This document shows positions 17,222-28,928 of a stretch of 64,000 bases of DNA, in pieces. The notes under the pieces are model-generated. The model searched no databases. It was given only the letters and a program-made list of their open reading frames with translations, and was not told the DNA's origin. This stretch comes from Devosia sp. (GTDB taxonomy: Bacteria; Pseudomonadota; Alphaproteobacteria; Rhizobiales; Devosiaceae): contig NZ_JACZKG010000015.1 of assembly GCF_014860165.1 (NCBI RefSeq), positions 1-64,000 on the forward strand, in the 5' to 3' direction. Both the position numbers and the translations under genes were made by a program. The first letter of the stretch is position 1. Every line of letters starts with the position of its first letter.

Positions 17222-17931
17222 GAGCGAGCGCCATCTATGATGGAGTAGTCGCCCACAAGCGGCTTCGTCCCAGGCGACACCGGCTGAGCTACCGCGTGTT
17301 TTCGCTGCTGCTCGACCTCGACGAATTGCCCGCGCTGTCGCTGCGCCTGCTCAAGATCAACCGGCCGGGCCTGATGAGCTTCCGGGAAGCCGACCATGGT
17401 GATGGCGGCAAGCTGCGGCCCTGGGTGGGAGCCCGCCTGGCCGAGGCCGGGCTGGCCGCCGACGGCCCCATCCGCATCCTCTGCTATCCGCGCATGCTGG
17501 GCTATGTATTCAACCCACTGACGGTCTATTTCTGCCACCGCGCCGACGAGACGCTGGCCGCCATCATCTATGAGGTCCACAACACCCATGGCGAGCGGCA
17601 TGCCTATGTGCTGCCGGGCGGGGAGGGCGTGGTGCGCCACAGCTGCGACAAGCGCTTCTTCGTTTCGCCCTTCATGCCGATGGACTGCGTTTACAACTTC
17701 ACCATCAGCCCGCCCGGCGAGACGGTAAGCGTCGGCATTGTCGAGCGGGACGGGGAAGGCACGCTGCTCACCGCATCCTTTGCCGGTGCCCGGGCGCCGC
17801 TGACCGATGGCGCGCTGGCGCGGGCCCTGCTGGCCCACCCGCTGATGACCCTAAAGGTAACGGCTGCCATCCATTGGGAGGCGATCCGGTTATTGCTCAA
17901 GGGCCTGCGCGTCTATCCCCACCGGCGATAG
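17218..17931 (+). CDS. DUF1365 protein
   Basis: The 237-residue protein shows DUF1365 features: HKRLRPRRHRLSYRVFSLLLDLDEL, SFREADHGDG, CYPRMLGYVFNPLTVYFC, YEVHNTHGERHAY and FFVSPFMPMD. The biochemical role is not established; it almost always travels with the COG2907 flavoprotein, as here by a four-base overlap. The next expected partner, a cyclopropane fatty acid synthase-like methyltransferase, is missing, and an SDR gene follows on the opposite strand six bases away. Confidence 0.9.
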   Translation: MRASAIYDGVVAHKRLRPRRHRLSYRVFSLLLDLDELPALSLRLLKINRPGLMSFREADHGDGGKLRPWVGARLAEAGLAADGPIRILCYPRMLGYVFNPLTVYFCHRADETLAAIIYEVHNTHGERHAYVLPGGEGVVRHSCDKRFFVSPFMPMDCVYNFTISPPGETVSVGIVERDGEGTLLTASFAGARAPLTDGALARALLAHPLMTLKVTAAIHWEAIRLLLKGLRVYPHRR

Positions 17932-17937
17932 CAGCCA

Positions 17938-18711
17938 TCATAGGCGGCGCACCATACGCCGGGTGACGGCAAAGAACGGCGCATAGGGCAGGATGCCCAG
18001 CAGCTTCATCAGGATCGACATCTGCCAGGGAAAGACGATCTCGAAACGGTCGCGCTCCAGGCCATGGATAATGCTGCGGACCGCCTCGTCCGCGTCGATC
18101 ATGAACGGCATGGGGAAGGTGTTGCGCCGGGTCAGCGGCGTATCCACGAAGCCGGGATTGATCAGCGTCATCTCGACGCCTTCCCCCTCCAGCTCAGGCT
18201 TGAGCGCTTCGGTGAGCGCGATGAGAGCCGCCTTGCTGGCGCTATAGGCACCTGAAGTTGGCAGGCCGCGATACCCCGCCACTGAGGAAACCACGGCGAT
18301 GCGGCCCGAGCGTCGCGCGCGCATTGCCGGCAGCAGTGCGCCAAGGCAATAGACGGCCCCCATCAGGTTGGTATTGATCACGCGCGTGAACTCGACCGTA
18401 TCGAACTTCTGCGCGCTGACCTCGCTATGGGTTCCGGCATTGAGGATGGCGAGTGCGATTGGTCCCGCCTCCGTTTCGATGTGGGCGACGGCCGCCTGCA
18501 CCGCTGCTTCGTTGGTAACGTCGAGCGGCACGGGAATGATACGGCCCGGCCCCTCTGCGGCCTCGGCCGCAAGCGAGGCCAGGTCGGCTTCCGTGCGGGC
18601 ACTGGCCACCACCGTCATGCCGCGGGCCGCCAGAGCGAGGGCAAGCGCCCGCCCGATGCCGGTGCCCGCGCCGGTTATCCATGCCGTTCCCGCCCAGATA
18701 TTCTTGGTCAT
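17938..18711 (-). CDS. SDR-family NAD(P)-dependent oxidoreductase
   Basis: The 257-residue Rossmann enzyme has the cofactor motif TGAGTGIGR (about residues 13-21), LNAG (about 91), catalytic Ser in VVSSVAG and YSASK (about 158). The tail LLGILPYAPFFAVTRRMVRR is hydrophobic and basic, suggesting a membrane-associated enzyme acting on lipid or fatty-acyl substrates. It converges on DUF1365, so it may belong to the same functional cluster; the substrate is unknown. Confidence 0.88.
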   Translation of the reverse strand: MTKNIWAGTAWITGAGTGIGRALALALAARGMTVVASARTEADLASLAAEAAEGPGRIIPVPLDVTNEAAVQAAVAHIETEAGPIALAILNAGTHSEVSAQKFDTVEFTRVINTNLMGAVYCLGALLPAMRARRSGRIAVVSSVAGYRGLPTSGAYSASKAALIALTEALKPELEGEGVEMTLINPGFVDTPLTRRNTFPMPFMIDADEAVRSIIHGLERDRFEIVFPWQMSILMKLLGILPYAPFFAVTRRMVRRL

Positions 18712-18956
18712 GCGATCGCTTTCTATAGGTGTCCCACTAGATACGGGCTAAGTGACGAAAAGTTCTCGCAAATCCGGACGAATTGGCGTGACCGGCAGAT
18801 GGGCCGGTCGTGCAAGCGCGCGTTCTCAGCGCCACCGCACTGACAGCGATTCCCTCGTTGGCTCATACCACTTGCGGAATTGGTTCGCTTGCGGGAGAAT
18901 TCAAAGAAAAACGAAAGACTGATCCTGAGCATGACCGGGATTGGCGGGGAGGCACG

Positions 18957-19733
18957 ATGTTCGACGGGCGGCGAGGCGAAATTGTGGAACTGGCCCGGCA
19001 GGACGGCCAGGTGACCGTGGAGGCTCTGGCCGCCAGGTTCAGTGTCTCGGCGCAGACAATCCGCAAGGACCTCAACGAACTATGCGACCATGGCGTGCTG
19101 ACGCGCACGCATGGCGGCGCCGTGTTTCCTTCCGGGGTCGAGAATGTCGAATACGAAGCGCGCCGGCGGATAGCCGCGCCCGAGAAGGCAGCCATTGGCG
19201 ATGCGACAGCCGCCCTGATCCCGTCCAACGCCTCGCTCTTCATCAATATCGGCACCACGACAGAGGCCGTGAGCCAGGCGCTGCTGAATCACTCCGGACT
19301 GATGGTGATCACCAATAACATCAATGTTGCCAACAGGATGCGCATCTATCGCGGCATCGAGGTGGTGATCGCCGGTGGGGTGGTGCGAGGCTCGGATGGC
19401 GGCGTGGTCGGCGAGGCCGCGGTCGACTTCATCAAGCAGTTCAAGGTCGACTATGCGGTGATCGGCACCTCGGCGATCGACGCGGACGGAGCGCTGTTGG
19501 ACTTCGACTATCGCGAGGTGAAAGTCGCTCAGGCCATCATCGAAAATGCCCGTCACGTCATCCTGGTAGCCGACTCGACCAAGTTCGAACGAACCGCGCC
19601 CGTACGCATCGCCCATCTTTCGCAGGTCGATACCTTTGTCACCGACCGCTGCGCGCTGGACGCAGTGCGCGCGATTGCGGCCGCGTCCGGCGTTCGCCTG
19701 ATCGAGACATCCGCGGCGGCGCAAGATTTTTGA
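18957..19733 (+). CDS. glpR: GlpR, DeoR-family repressor of glycerol use
   Basis: The 258-residue regulator has a DeoR helix-turn-helix (about 5-60: RRGEIVELARQDGQVTVEALAARFSVSAQTIRKDL) and a DeoRC sugar-phosphate sensor domain (about 75-235: INIGTTTEAV, TNNINVANRM, DFDYREVKVAQAI). GlpR proteins are released from DNA by glycerol-3-phosphate. The ATG at 18957 has GGGGAGG upstream; the open frame to 18810 has no DeoR sequence. It precedes the glp operon in the same direction with a 129-base gap holding a promoter with TTCG repeats. Confidence 0.93.
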   Translation: MFDGRRGEIVELARQDGQVTVEALAARFSVSAQTIRKDLNELCDHGVLTRTHGGAVFPSGVENVEYEARRRIAAPEKAAIGDATAALIPSNASLFINIGTTTEAVSQALLNHSGLMVITNNINVANRMRIYRGIEVVIAGGVVRGSDGGVVGEAAVDFIKQFKVDYAVIGTSAIDADGALLDFDYREVKVAQAIIENARHVILVADSTKFERTAPVRIAHLSQVDTFVTDRCALDAVRAIAAASGVRLIETSAAAQDF

Positions 19734-19785
19734 GTGCTGTGTCAGTAGCTTGGTAATGAATGACTGAGGCGCGCTTCTTCTTCGA

Positions 19786-19814
19786 TTGACATTCGTTTCG
19801 GTTTCGCTCTAGCC
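19786..19814 (+). promoter_or_regulatory. Putative glp operon promoter with embedded GlpR-like sites
   Basis: TTGACA (19786-19791), a 17-base spacer and CTAGCC (19809-19814) look like a housekeeping promoter. The spacer contains TTCG at 19792, 19797 and 19803, and further TTCG copies flank it at 19781 and 19815. DeoR/GlpR-type repressors bind TTCG-containing half-sites, so GlpR could occlude this promoter. Spacing and identity are read by eye only. Confidence 0.55.
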
Positions 19815-19862
19815 TTCGATCGTTCTTGTAGACCGGAAAACCGGCGACCGGGACGGGAGGAA

Positions 19863-21392
19863 ATGTTGGGCAGTGCGCGCATCCACGACATCGTGGTGAT
19901 CGGAGGAGGCATCAACGGCTGCGGCATCGCTCGCGATGCAGCTGGCCGGGGATACGATGTCCTGCTGGCCGAAAAGGATGATCTGGCGAGCGGCACCTCT
20001 TCAGCCGCCACCAAGCTCATCCATGGCGGGCTGCGTTACCTCGAACACTACGAATTTCGCCTGGTGCAGGAGGCGCTCGCCGAGCGCGAAGTGCTCTGGG
20101 CCGCTGCGCCCCATATCATCTGGCCGCTGCGGCTGGTGCTGCCGCATCACAAGGGGCTCCGCCCGGCCTGGCTGCTTCGGCTTGGCTTGTTCATCTACGA
20201 TCACCTGGGCGGCCGCAAGCTGCTGCCGGCAACCCGCACCCTCGATCTGCGCACCGATCCGGCTGGTGCGCCGCTGAAACCCCTGTTCAGGCGCGCCTTC
20301 GAATATTCCGACTGCTGGGTCAACGATGCGCGGCTGGTGGCACTGACCGCACGGGACGCGGCGGACCGCGGCGCCACCATTCGCACCCGCACCGCGGTGG
20401 TCTCCGCCCGGCCGGAGGGAGCACTCTGGCATGTGGTGATTCGTGACGGGCTGAGCGGGGCAACCGAAACCGTGCAGGCGCGGCTGGTGATCAACGCCGC
20501 GGGTCCTTGGGTCGACCAGGTGCTGACCGGAGCGCTGGGTGACAATGGCGCCCGCAATGTGCGGTTGGTGCAGGGCAGCCACATCGTGGTGCGCAAGCTC
20601 TACGAACACGACCGTTGCTACATGTTCCAGAATAGCGACGGCCGCATCATCTTCGCCATCCCCTACGAGACCGACTACACGCTGATCGGCACCACCGACT
20701 TGGACTATCAGGGCGACCCTGGGGATGTTCGCATCAGCGATGCAGAAGTCAGCTACCTCACCGAGGCCGCCAGCGAGTATTTCGCCCGGCCGGTAACGCG
20801 CGACGACATCGTCTGGAGCTATTCCGGCGTGCGACCGCTGTTTGACGATGGTGCAAGCAGCGCCCAGGAGGCAACGCGGGACTATGTGCTCAAGAGCGCC
20901 GGGGGTGACGGCAAGGCCGCGCTGATCAACGTCTTTGGCGGCAAGCTGACCACCTTCCGGCGCCTGGCCGAGTCGACGCTCGAACAAGTGGAAGCGCTGA
21001 TCGGTGCGCGCGGCAAACCCTGGACCCGGCGCGTCGCTTTGCCGGGCGGAGACTTCCCGCCCACTGGTTTTGGCGACCTGGTTGCCGGCATCAGGCAGCG
21101 CTATGCATTCCTCGACCAGGCACATGCCACGCGGCTGGCCCGCCTTTACGGCACCCGGGCCGAGCAGATCCTGAACGGTGCCGCGAGCCATGCCGATCTC
21201 GGCCGCCACTTTGGCGCCGACCTCTACGAAGCCGAAGTCCGCTACCTGGTGGACCACGAATGGGCCGTCACCAGCGACGATATCCTGTGGCGCCGGACCA
21301 AGCGGGGCCTGCTGGGCAGCGCCATCGCCAAGGCCGATCTCGACAGCTTTCTTGCCACCCTCATGCCCCAGCCCGTCGCGGCGGCCGGATAG
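19863..21392 (+). CDS. glpD: Glycerol-3-phosphate dehydrogenase GlpD
   Basis: The 509-residue membrane-associated flavoenzyme oxidises glycerol-3-phosphate to dihydroxyacetone phosphate and passes electrons to quinone. It has the FAD motif VVIGGGINGCGIARDAAGRG, the GlpD signature ASGTSSAATKLIHGGLRYLE, VLPHHKGLRPAWLLRLGL, and SGVRPLFDDG with FGGKLTTFRRLAE. A C-terminal DAO_C helical domain covers about 395-500. GGGAGGA precedes the ATG. It is the first gene of the operon, so imported glycerol (after phosphorylation by a kinase not in this window) or glycerol-3-phosphate is oxidised here. Confidence 0.97.
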   Translation: MLGSARIHDIVVIGGGINGCGIARDAAGRGYDVLLAEKDDLASGTSSAATKLIHGGLRYLEHYEFRLVQEALAEREVLWAAAPHIIWPLRLVLPHHKGLRPAWLLRLGLFIYDHLGGRKLLPATRTLDLRTDPAGAPLKPLFRRAFEYSDCWVNDARLVALTARDAADRGATIRTRTAVVSARPEGALWHVVIRDGLSGATETVQARLVINAAGPWVDQVLTGALGDNGARNVRLVQGSHIVVRKLYEHDRCYMFQNSDGRIIFAIPYETDYTLIGTTDLDYQGDPGDVRISDAEVSYLTEAASEYFARPVTRDDIVWSYSGVRPLFDDGASSAQEATRDYVLKSAGGDGKAALINVFGGKLTTFRRLAESTLEQVEALIGARGKPWTRRVALPGGDFPPTGFGDLVAGIRQRYAFLDQAHATRLARLYGTRAEQILNGAASHADLGRHFGADLYEAEVRYLVDHEWAVTSDDILWRRTKRGLLGSAIAKADLDSFLATLMPQPVAAAG

Positions 21393-21400
21393 GAGAATCC

Positions 21401-22483
21401 ATGCTCGAGCTGCGTAACATCACCAAACAGGTCGGCGCCGAGACCCATCTCAGCGACATCTCGCTGCGGCTCGAGCGCGGTACGCTCAACGTGCTCCTGG
21501 GACCGACGCTATCGGGCAAGACCAGCCTGATGCGCATCATGGCGGGGCTCGATCGGCCAAGCAGCGGCACCATCCATGTCGATGGCGTCGATGTCACCGG
21601 CGTGTCGCCGCAGAAGCGCGACGTGGCCATGGTGTTCCAGCAGTTCATCAACTACCCGTCCATGACGGTCTACGATAACATCGCTTCGCCCATGCGGGTG
21701 GCGGGGGCGGATCGCCAGAGCATCGATGAGGCCGTGCAGCGCGCCGCGACGCTGATGAAGCTGACACCCTATCTCGACCGAACCCCGCTGAACCTGTCGG
21801 GAGGGCAGCAGCAGCGAACGGCTCTGGCCCGGGCCATCGTCAAGAATGCCGGACTAGTGCTGCTCGACGAGCCGCTAGCCAATCTCGACTACAAGCTGCG
21901 CGAGGAGTTGCGCGCCGAACTGCCACGCATCTTCGCCGAGAGCGGCACCATCTTTGTGTACGCAACTACCGAACCCTCCGAGGCCCTGCTGCTGGGCGGC
22001 AATACGGCGACTTTGTCGGAAGGGCGCGTCACCCAATTTGGCCGCACCATCGAGGTTTTCCGCCGCCCGGCCGACCTGATCACCGCGCGAACCTTTTCCG
22101 ATCCGCCGCTCAACACCGTGGCGATGCACAAATCGAACGGTGCCTTCTCACTTGAGGGTGGTGTCAGCTTCCCGGCCACCGATGCCCTGCATGCTATCGC
22201 CGATGGCGCATACACCATGGGTTTCCAGCCTCACCACCTGTCGCTCAGCCGGACGGCTCCCGATGCCGTGGCGCTGCGAGCAGTGGTGACGGCGCTCGAA
22301 ATCACCGGATCGGAAAGTTTTGTCCATCTCCGCTTTGCCGGCGCCGACTGGATCATGCTGACACCGGGCGTGCAGAATTACGCCGTGGGCGAGGAGATTG
22401 AGGTGTTTCTAGATCCGCGCCTGCTGATGGTGTTCGACGGTGCAGGTCGCGCCGTGGGGCAGGCAACGGCAATGGCGGCGTAG
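21401..22483 (+). CDS. glpS: Glycerol ABC transporter ATPase GlpS
   Basis: The 360-residue ATPase belongs to the CUT1-like group. It has Walker A GPTLSGKT (34-41), signature LSGGQ (132-136), Walker B with catalytic Glu in LLDEP (about 154-158), and a C-terminal TOBE-like domain. The switch His is missing: the H-loop reads YATTEPSEA, with Thr190 where its partner has His199. It probably pairs with GlpT, the next gene, whose signature is degenerate instead. AGGAG precedes the ATG at 21401, eight bases after glpD. Confidence 0.92.
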   Translation: MLELRNITKQVGAETHLSDISLRLERGTLNVLLGPTLSGKTSLMRIMAGLDRPSSGTIHVDGVDVTGVSPQKRDVAMVFQQFINYPSMTVYDNIASPMRVAGADRQSIDEAVQRAATLMKLTPYLDRTPLNLSGGQQQRTALARAIVKNAGLVLLDEPLANLDYKLREELRAELPRIFAESGTIFVYATTEPSEALLLGGNTATLSEGRVTQFGRTIEVFRRPADLITARTFSDPPLNTVAMHKSNGAFSLEGGVSFPATDALHAIADGAYTMGFQPHHLSLSRTAPDAVALRAVVTALEITGSESFVHLRFAGADWIMLTPGVQNYAVGEEIEVFLDPRLLMVFDGAGRAVGQATAMAA

Positions 22484-22493
22484 GAGCACAACA

Positions 22494-23564
22494 ATGGCCC
22501 GTATCGTTCTCGATCACATCCGTCACTCCTACTTGTCCAACCCCGTGCGGGACGAGGATTACGCGCTCAAGGAAGTGCATCACACCTTCGCCGATGGCGG
22601 CGCCTATGCACTGCTCGGGCCATCCGGCTGCGGCAAGACCAGCCTGCTCAACATCATCTCGGGCCTGGTCGCCCCCTCGCGCGGCCGCATCCTGTTCGGC
22701 GACCAGGATGTGACCGACCTGCCCACGGAACGTCGCAACATCGCCCAGGTGTTCCAGTTTCCGGTGGTCTACGACACCATGTCGGTATTCGACAACATGG
22801 CCTTCCCGCTGCGCAACCGCGGCGTCGACGAGGCCGATATTCAGCGGCGCGTCACCGAGACCCTCGAAATAATCGGCCTGGCCGACCGGGCACACAAGCG
22901 GGCCCGCGGACTGACCGCCGACCAGAAGCAGAAGATTTCGCTCGGTCGCGGCCTGGTTCGGCAGGACGTCAACGCCATTCTGTTCGACGAGCCGCTGACC
23001 GTCATCGACCCACACATGAAGTGGGTGCTGCGCAGCCAGCTAAAGGAGCTGCACAAGCGCTTTGGCTACACCATGGTCTATGTCACCCACGACCAGACTG
23101 AGGCGCTGACCTTTGCCCAGACGGTGGTGGTGATGTTCGAGGGTCAGATCGTGCAGATCGGCACCCCCGCAGAGCTGTTCGAGCGCCCCAGCCATACCTT
23201 CGTGGGCTATTTCATCGGCTCGCCCGGCATGAACGTGATGCCGGTGACGCTCGACGGCGCCACCGCGCATCTGGGGTCCCAAACCATAGCCCTGCCGGGC
23301 GCGGCATCGCCCGCGAACGCCACCCGCATCGAGCTGGGGGTTCGTCCCGAATATGTCCGCGTCGGCCGCGAGGGCATGCCGATGCAGGTGCGGACGGTGG
23401 AGGATATCGGCCGCCACCGCATCGTGCGCGGGACCCTGGAGGGCAGCGAAATTGCCGCCATCTTGCCCGAACACGACGAGCTGCCCGCGGAGCCCCGCGT
23501 ATCCTTTGATCCCAGGGGCATCAACATCTATGCCGACTCGTGGCGCCAGGTATTGGGAGCGTAA
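22494..23564 (+). CDS. glpT: Glycerol ABC transporter ATPase GlpT
   Basis: The 356-residue ATPase has Walker A GPSGCGKT (42-49), catalytic Glu in LFDEP (163-167) and an intact H-loop VTHDQTEA (His199). Its signature is degenerate: GLTADQKQKISLGR (from 139) in place of LSGGQ. A TOBE-like regulatory domain follows from about 235. With GlpS it should form a heterodimer in which GlpT walkers plus the GlpS signature make the working site. Here glpT means the ABC ATPase of the Rhizobium nomenclature, not the E. coli antiporter. Confidence 0.92.
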   Translation: MARIVLDHIRHSYLSNPVRDEDYALKEVHHTFADGGAYALLGPSGCGKTSLLNIISGLVAPSRGRILFGDQDVTDLPTERRNIAQVFQFPVVYDTMSVFDNMAFPLRNRGVDEADIQRRVTETLEIIGLADRAHKRARGLTADQKQKISLGRGLVRQDVNAILFDEPLTVIDPHMKWVLRSQLKELHKRFGYTMVYVTHDQTEALTFAQTVVVMFEGQIVQIGTPAELFERPSHTFVGYFIGSPGMNVMPVTLDGATAHLGSQTIALPGAASPANATRIELGVRPEYVRVGREGMPMQVRTVEDIGRHRIVRGTLEGSEIAAILPEHDELPAEPRVSFDPRGINIYADSWRQVLGA

Positions 23565-23566
23565 CC

Positions 23567-25329
<1,763 letters not shown>

Positions 25330-25341
25330 GGGAGCAAGGTC

Positions 25342-25623
25342 ATGAACTTTTCATGGATGGCGTGGACCTGGCCGACGGCGGCCTTCTTCGGCACCATCGC
25401 GCTGATGCTGGTGGGCATGGCGATCTGGGAGTGGCGCGTGCCCGGAGGCAGCCCGCGCGTGGGCATCCTTCGCTTCGAGACGACGCGCGGCGATCGCCTC
25501 TTCGTCTCGCTGCTCGGCAGCGCTTTCATCAATCTTGCATGGCTGGGGCTGGTCGGGCCCGAGCTGTGGTGGAGTCTCGCCCTATCGGTGGTCTACGCAA
25601 TCTGCGTGTTCCGCTTCGTCTAG
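25342..25623 (+). CDS. glpU: DUF2160 small membrane protein GlpU
   Basis: The 93-residue protein has two or three TM segments (AAFFGTIALMLVGMAIWEW, and two near the end) with the DUF2160 core RVGILRFETTRGDRLFVSLLGSA. It occurs in glycerol ABC operons of Rhizobiales under the name glpU; its exact role is unknown. It sits 12 bases after glpQ and before the binding protein. Confidence 0.88.
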   Translation: MNFSWMAWTWPTAAFFGTIALMLVGMAIWEWRVPGGSPRVGILRFETTRGDRLFVSLLGSAFINLAWLGLVGPELWWSLALSVVYAICVFRFV

Positions 25624-25702
25624 GGGAGTTTAGGCCGGGGGAGGCGGCGAACCAGTCCCTCCTCCGTATCGCAAGAATGCAATCCAAAGGGAGGATTCTA
25701 GA

Positions 25703-27445
<1,743 letters not shown>

Positions 27446-27467
27446 CTAAGCCTTCCCAACGAACTGG

Positions 27468-27496
27468 CGCCGGGGTGATGAGCCCCGGCGTTTTTT
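27468..27496 (+). terminator. Rho-independent terminator of the glp operon
   Basis: CGCCGGGG (27468-27475) pairs with CCCCGGCG (27483-27490), 7-base loop, followed by six T. It lies 22 bases after the glpV stop. Confidence 0.9.
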
Positions 27497-27849
27497 CTTT
27501 GTGCGCCACGCTCACCATTTTTGGCCCCGTCAGGGGCTTGTCGCCAGACCATCCAGCAGGAAACGCGCATCTCGCTCACGCCCCCGGAAGTGCCTCTTGA
27601 GCGGCCTTCCATCGTGCCGGGGTGAACAGCTTCGTTTGCATCTCCCATCAGCAGCCCTGATTGAGCCGCATGTGCTCAATATGGTTCGGTCACTTGATCC
27701 AGGACAATGAGGCCGGGGGCTGCTGCTGGATGCTGTGGCAACCATTCGGGTTGTGGCGCACTTTAGTCAGGCAGACCGCGAGGTCTCTGCCGCTCCAGGT
27801 TGCAACCGGCAGCATCGGGCAGATTTCACCAGCCACCAGGAGACTCCGC
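27497..27849. other. Intergenic stretch without a recognised gene
   Basis: About 350 bases between the glp terminator and the host-attachment gene. Short open frames exist on both strands, but none has a recognisable family, start site or codon pattern. I see no repeat family member here. It probably holds the promoter of the following small operon, near 27700-27840. Confidence 0.5.
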
Positions 27850-28251
27850 ATGATGCTTGCAAAGGGCACGACAATCGCCGTTGCCGACGGCGAAAAATTC
27901 AACCTGTTCCGCAACGCCGGTGACGAGGCCGACCTCAAGCTCCAGGCCTTGCCGCGCCAGGCGATCGACAGTACCGCCAACACAAGCGGTGGGCACCAGA
28001 GCAGTTCGGGTAACCCTGACCACGGCCAGGCGGGGGAAGACGGATTCTCGGCCGGCCTGGTCGATTACCTCAACAAGCAGGTGCTGGGCGGCGCCATCGA
28101 GGGACTGGTCATCATAGCCGCGCCGCGCGCACTGGGCGAAATGCGCAAGCACTACCACAAGACGCTGTCGGCGTTGCTCAAGGCGGAGATCGCCAAGGAT
28201 CTCACAGGGCATTCCATGACAGAGGTTGAGAGCGCGATCGTGTCGGCATGA
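27850..28251 (+). CDS. Host attachment family protein
   Basis: The 133-residue soluble protein matches the family annotated as required for attachment to host cells: N-terminal KGTTIAVADGEKFNLFRNAG, a Gly/Ser/Asp-rich middle, and C-terminal LVIIAAPRALGEMRKHYH with AKDLTGHSM. The fold resembles RNA release-factor-like domains, and the real activity is unclear. GGAG stands before the ATG at 27850; the frame is open upstream to 27661 but without homology. It overlaps the cytochrome gene by ATGA. Confidence 0.85.
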   Translation: MMLAKGTTIAVADGEKFNLFRNAGDEADLKLQALPRQAIDSTANTSGGHQSSSGNPDHGQAGEDGFSAGLVDYLNKQVLGGAIEGLVIIAAPRALGEMRKHYHKTLSALLKAEIAKDLTGHSMTEVESAIVSA

Positions 28252-28619
28252 ACCGCCTCACCATATCGACGCTGGCACTCATGCTCTTGACCATCGCTCC
28301 GGCCCCGGCAGATGACGTTGTAGAAGCGGGTCGAGCGCTGGTGCAGATGTACTGCACCGACTGCCACGCGACCGAAATGACCGGCGAGAGCCCGCTGGCG
28401 ATTGCGCCCAGATTTCGTGACCTCCACCTGCGCTACAATGTCGAACACCTGGCCGAAGCGCTTGTTGAAGGCATCGTCACAGCGCATCCCGAAATGCCGC
28501 AGTTCGAGTTCGACCCCGATCAGGCGGCCGCCATCATCGCCTATCTGAAGACGCTCGAGCCGGGACAGGGCGGAGGTCGCGCGGTCGACACGGATCAGCA
28601 GGAAGGACTGAGTCGATGA
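28248..28619 (+). CDS. Small c-type cytochrome
   Basis: The 123-residue protein has a signal peptide (MNRLTISTLALMLLTIAPAPA) and one haem c site CTDCH (about residues 36-40), with a plausible distal Met in HPEMPQF. It should be a periplasmic electron carrier or sensor of class I type. It overlaps the host-attachment gene upstream and the SDR remnant downstream by four bases each, so these formed a three-gene operon before the SDR decayed. Confidence 0.85.
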   Translation: MNRLTISTLALMLLTIAPAPADDVVEAGRALVQMYCTDCHATEMTGESPLAIAPRFRDLHLRYNVEHLAEALVEGIVTAHPEMPQFEFDPDQAAAIIAYLKTLEPGQGGGRAVDTDQQEGLSR

Positions 28620-28749
28620 GCAAGAGATTTGAGGCAAAGGTCGCCCTGGTCACCGGCGGCGCCTCTGGTCTTGGCGAAGGCCCTGCAACTCGGCAGGGAG
28701 AGAGCCAAGGTCGTCGTGGCTGACAAGGACGCATCTGGCACCACGGCAC
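28616..28749 (+). pseudogene. SDR oxidoreductase 5' remnant, frameshifted and truncated
   Basis: The reading frame starts MSKRFEAKVALVTGGASGLG, an SDR N terminus with the TGGASGLG cofactor motif. After GEG it runs to a stop at 28723. In the other frame the SDR sequence continues: ALQLGRERAKVVVADKDASG. So a small deletion shifted the frame near 28678, and the gene then breaks off at about 28749, where unrelated sequence begins. The ATG overlaps the cytochrome stop. The rest of the SDR (YxxxK region) is absent. Confidence 0.8.
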
Positions 28750-28928
28750 AGTTGCCTGATCCGCTGACCACCACCGCTGGAACTGATGCGGCGGCTTCGG
28801 GCGGATCATTCACCGCCCTGACGTCAGACTCCGGCGCTGGGCAACTGCAGAACGATGGCGGCGGTGGCGCTCACAACAATCTGCAGCCCACGTTCATCCT
28901 CAACAAAATCATTTACGCTGGGGCTTAG
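28750..28928 (+). pseudogene. Phage tail-collar protein 3' remnant
   Basis: In the frame that continues the SDR fragment, the DNA encodes LPDPLTTTAGTDAAASGG, then DGGGGAHNNLQPTFILNKII and a stop at 28928. The AHNNLQPTFILNKII ending is typical of tail-collar/microcystin-dependent-like proteins of phages and tailocins. Only about 58 residues remain and no start of its own is visible. It marks a past phage-derived insertion or recombination. Confidence 0.7.

Noticed and set aside
27530-27745. Minus-strand open frame of 71 codons after the glp terminator
   Set aside because: No homology I can recognise and no ribosome-binding site; left as intergenic.
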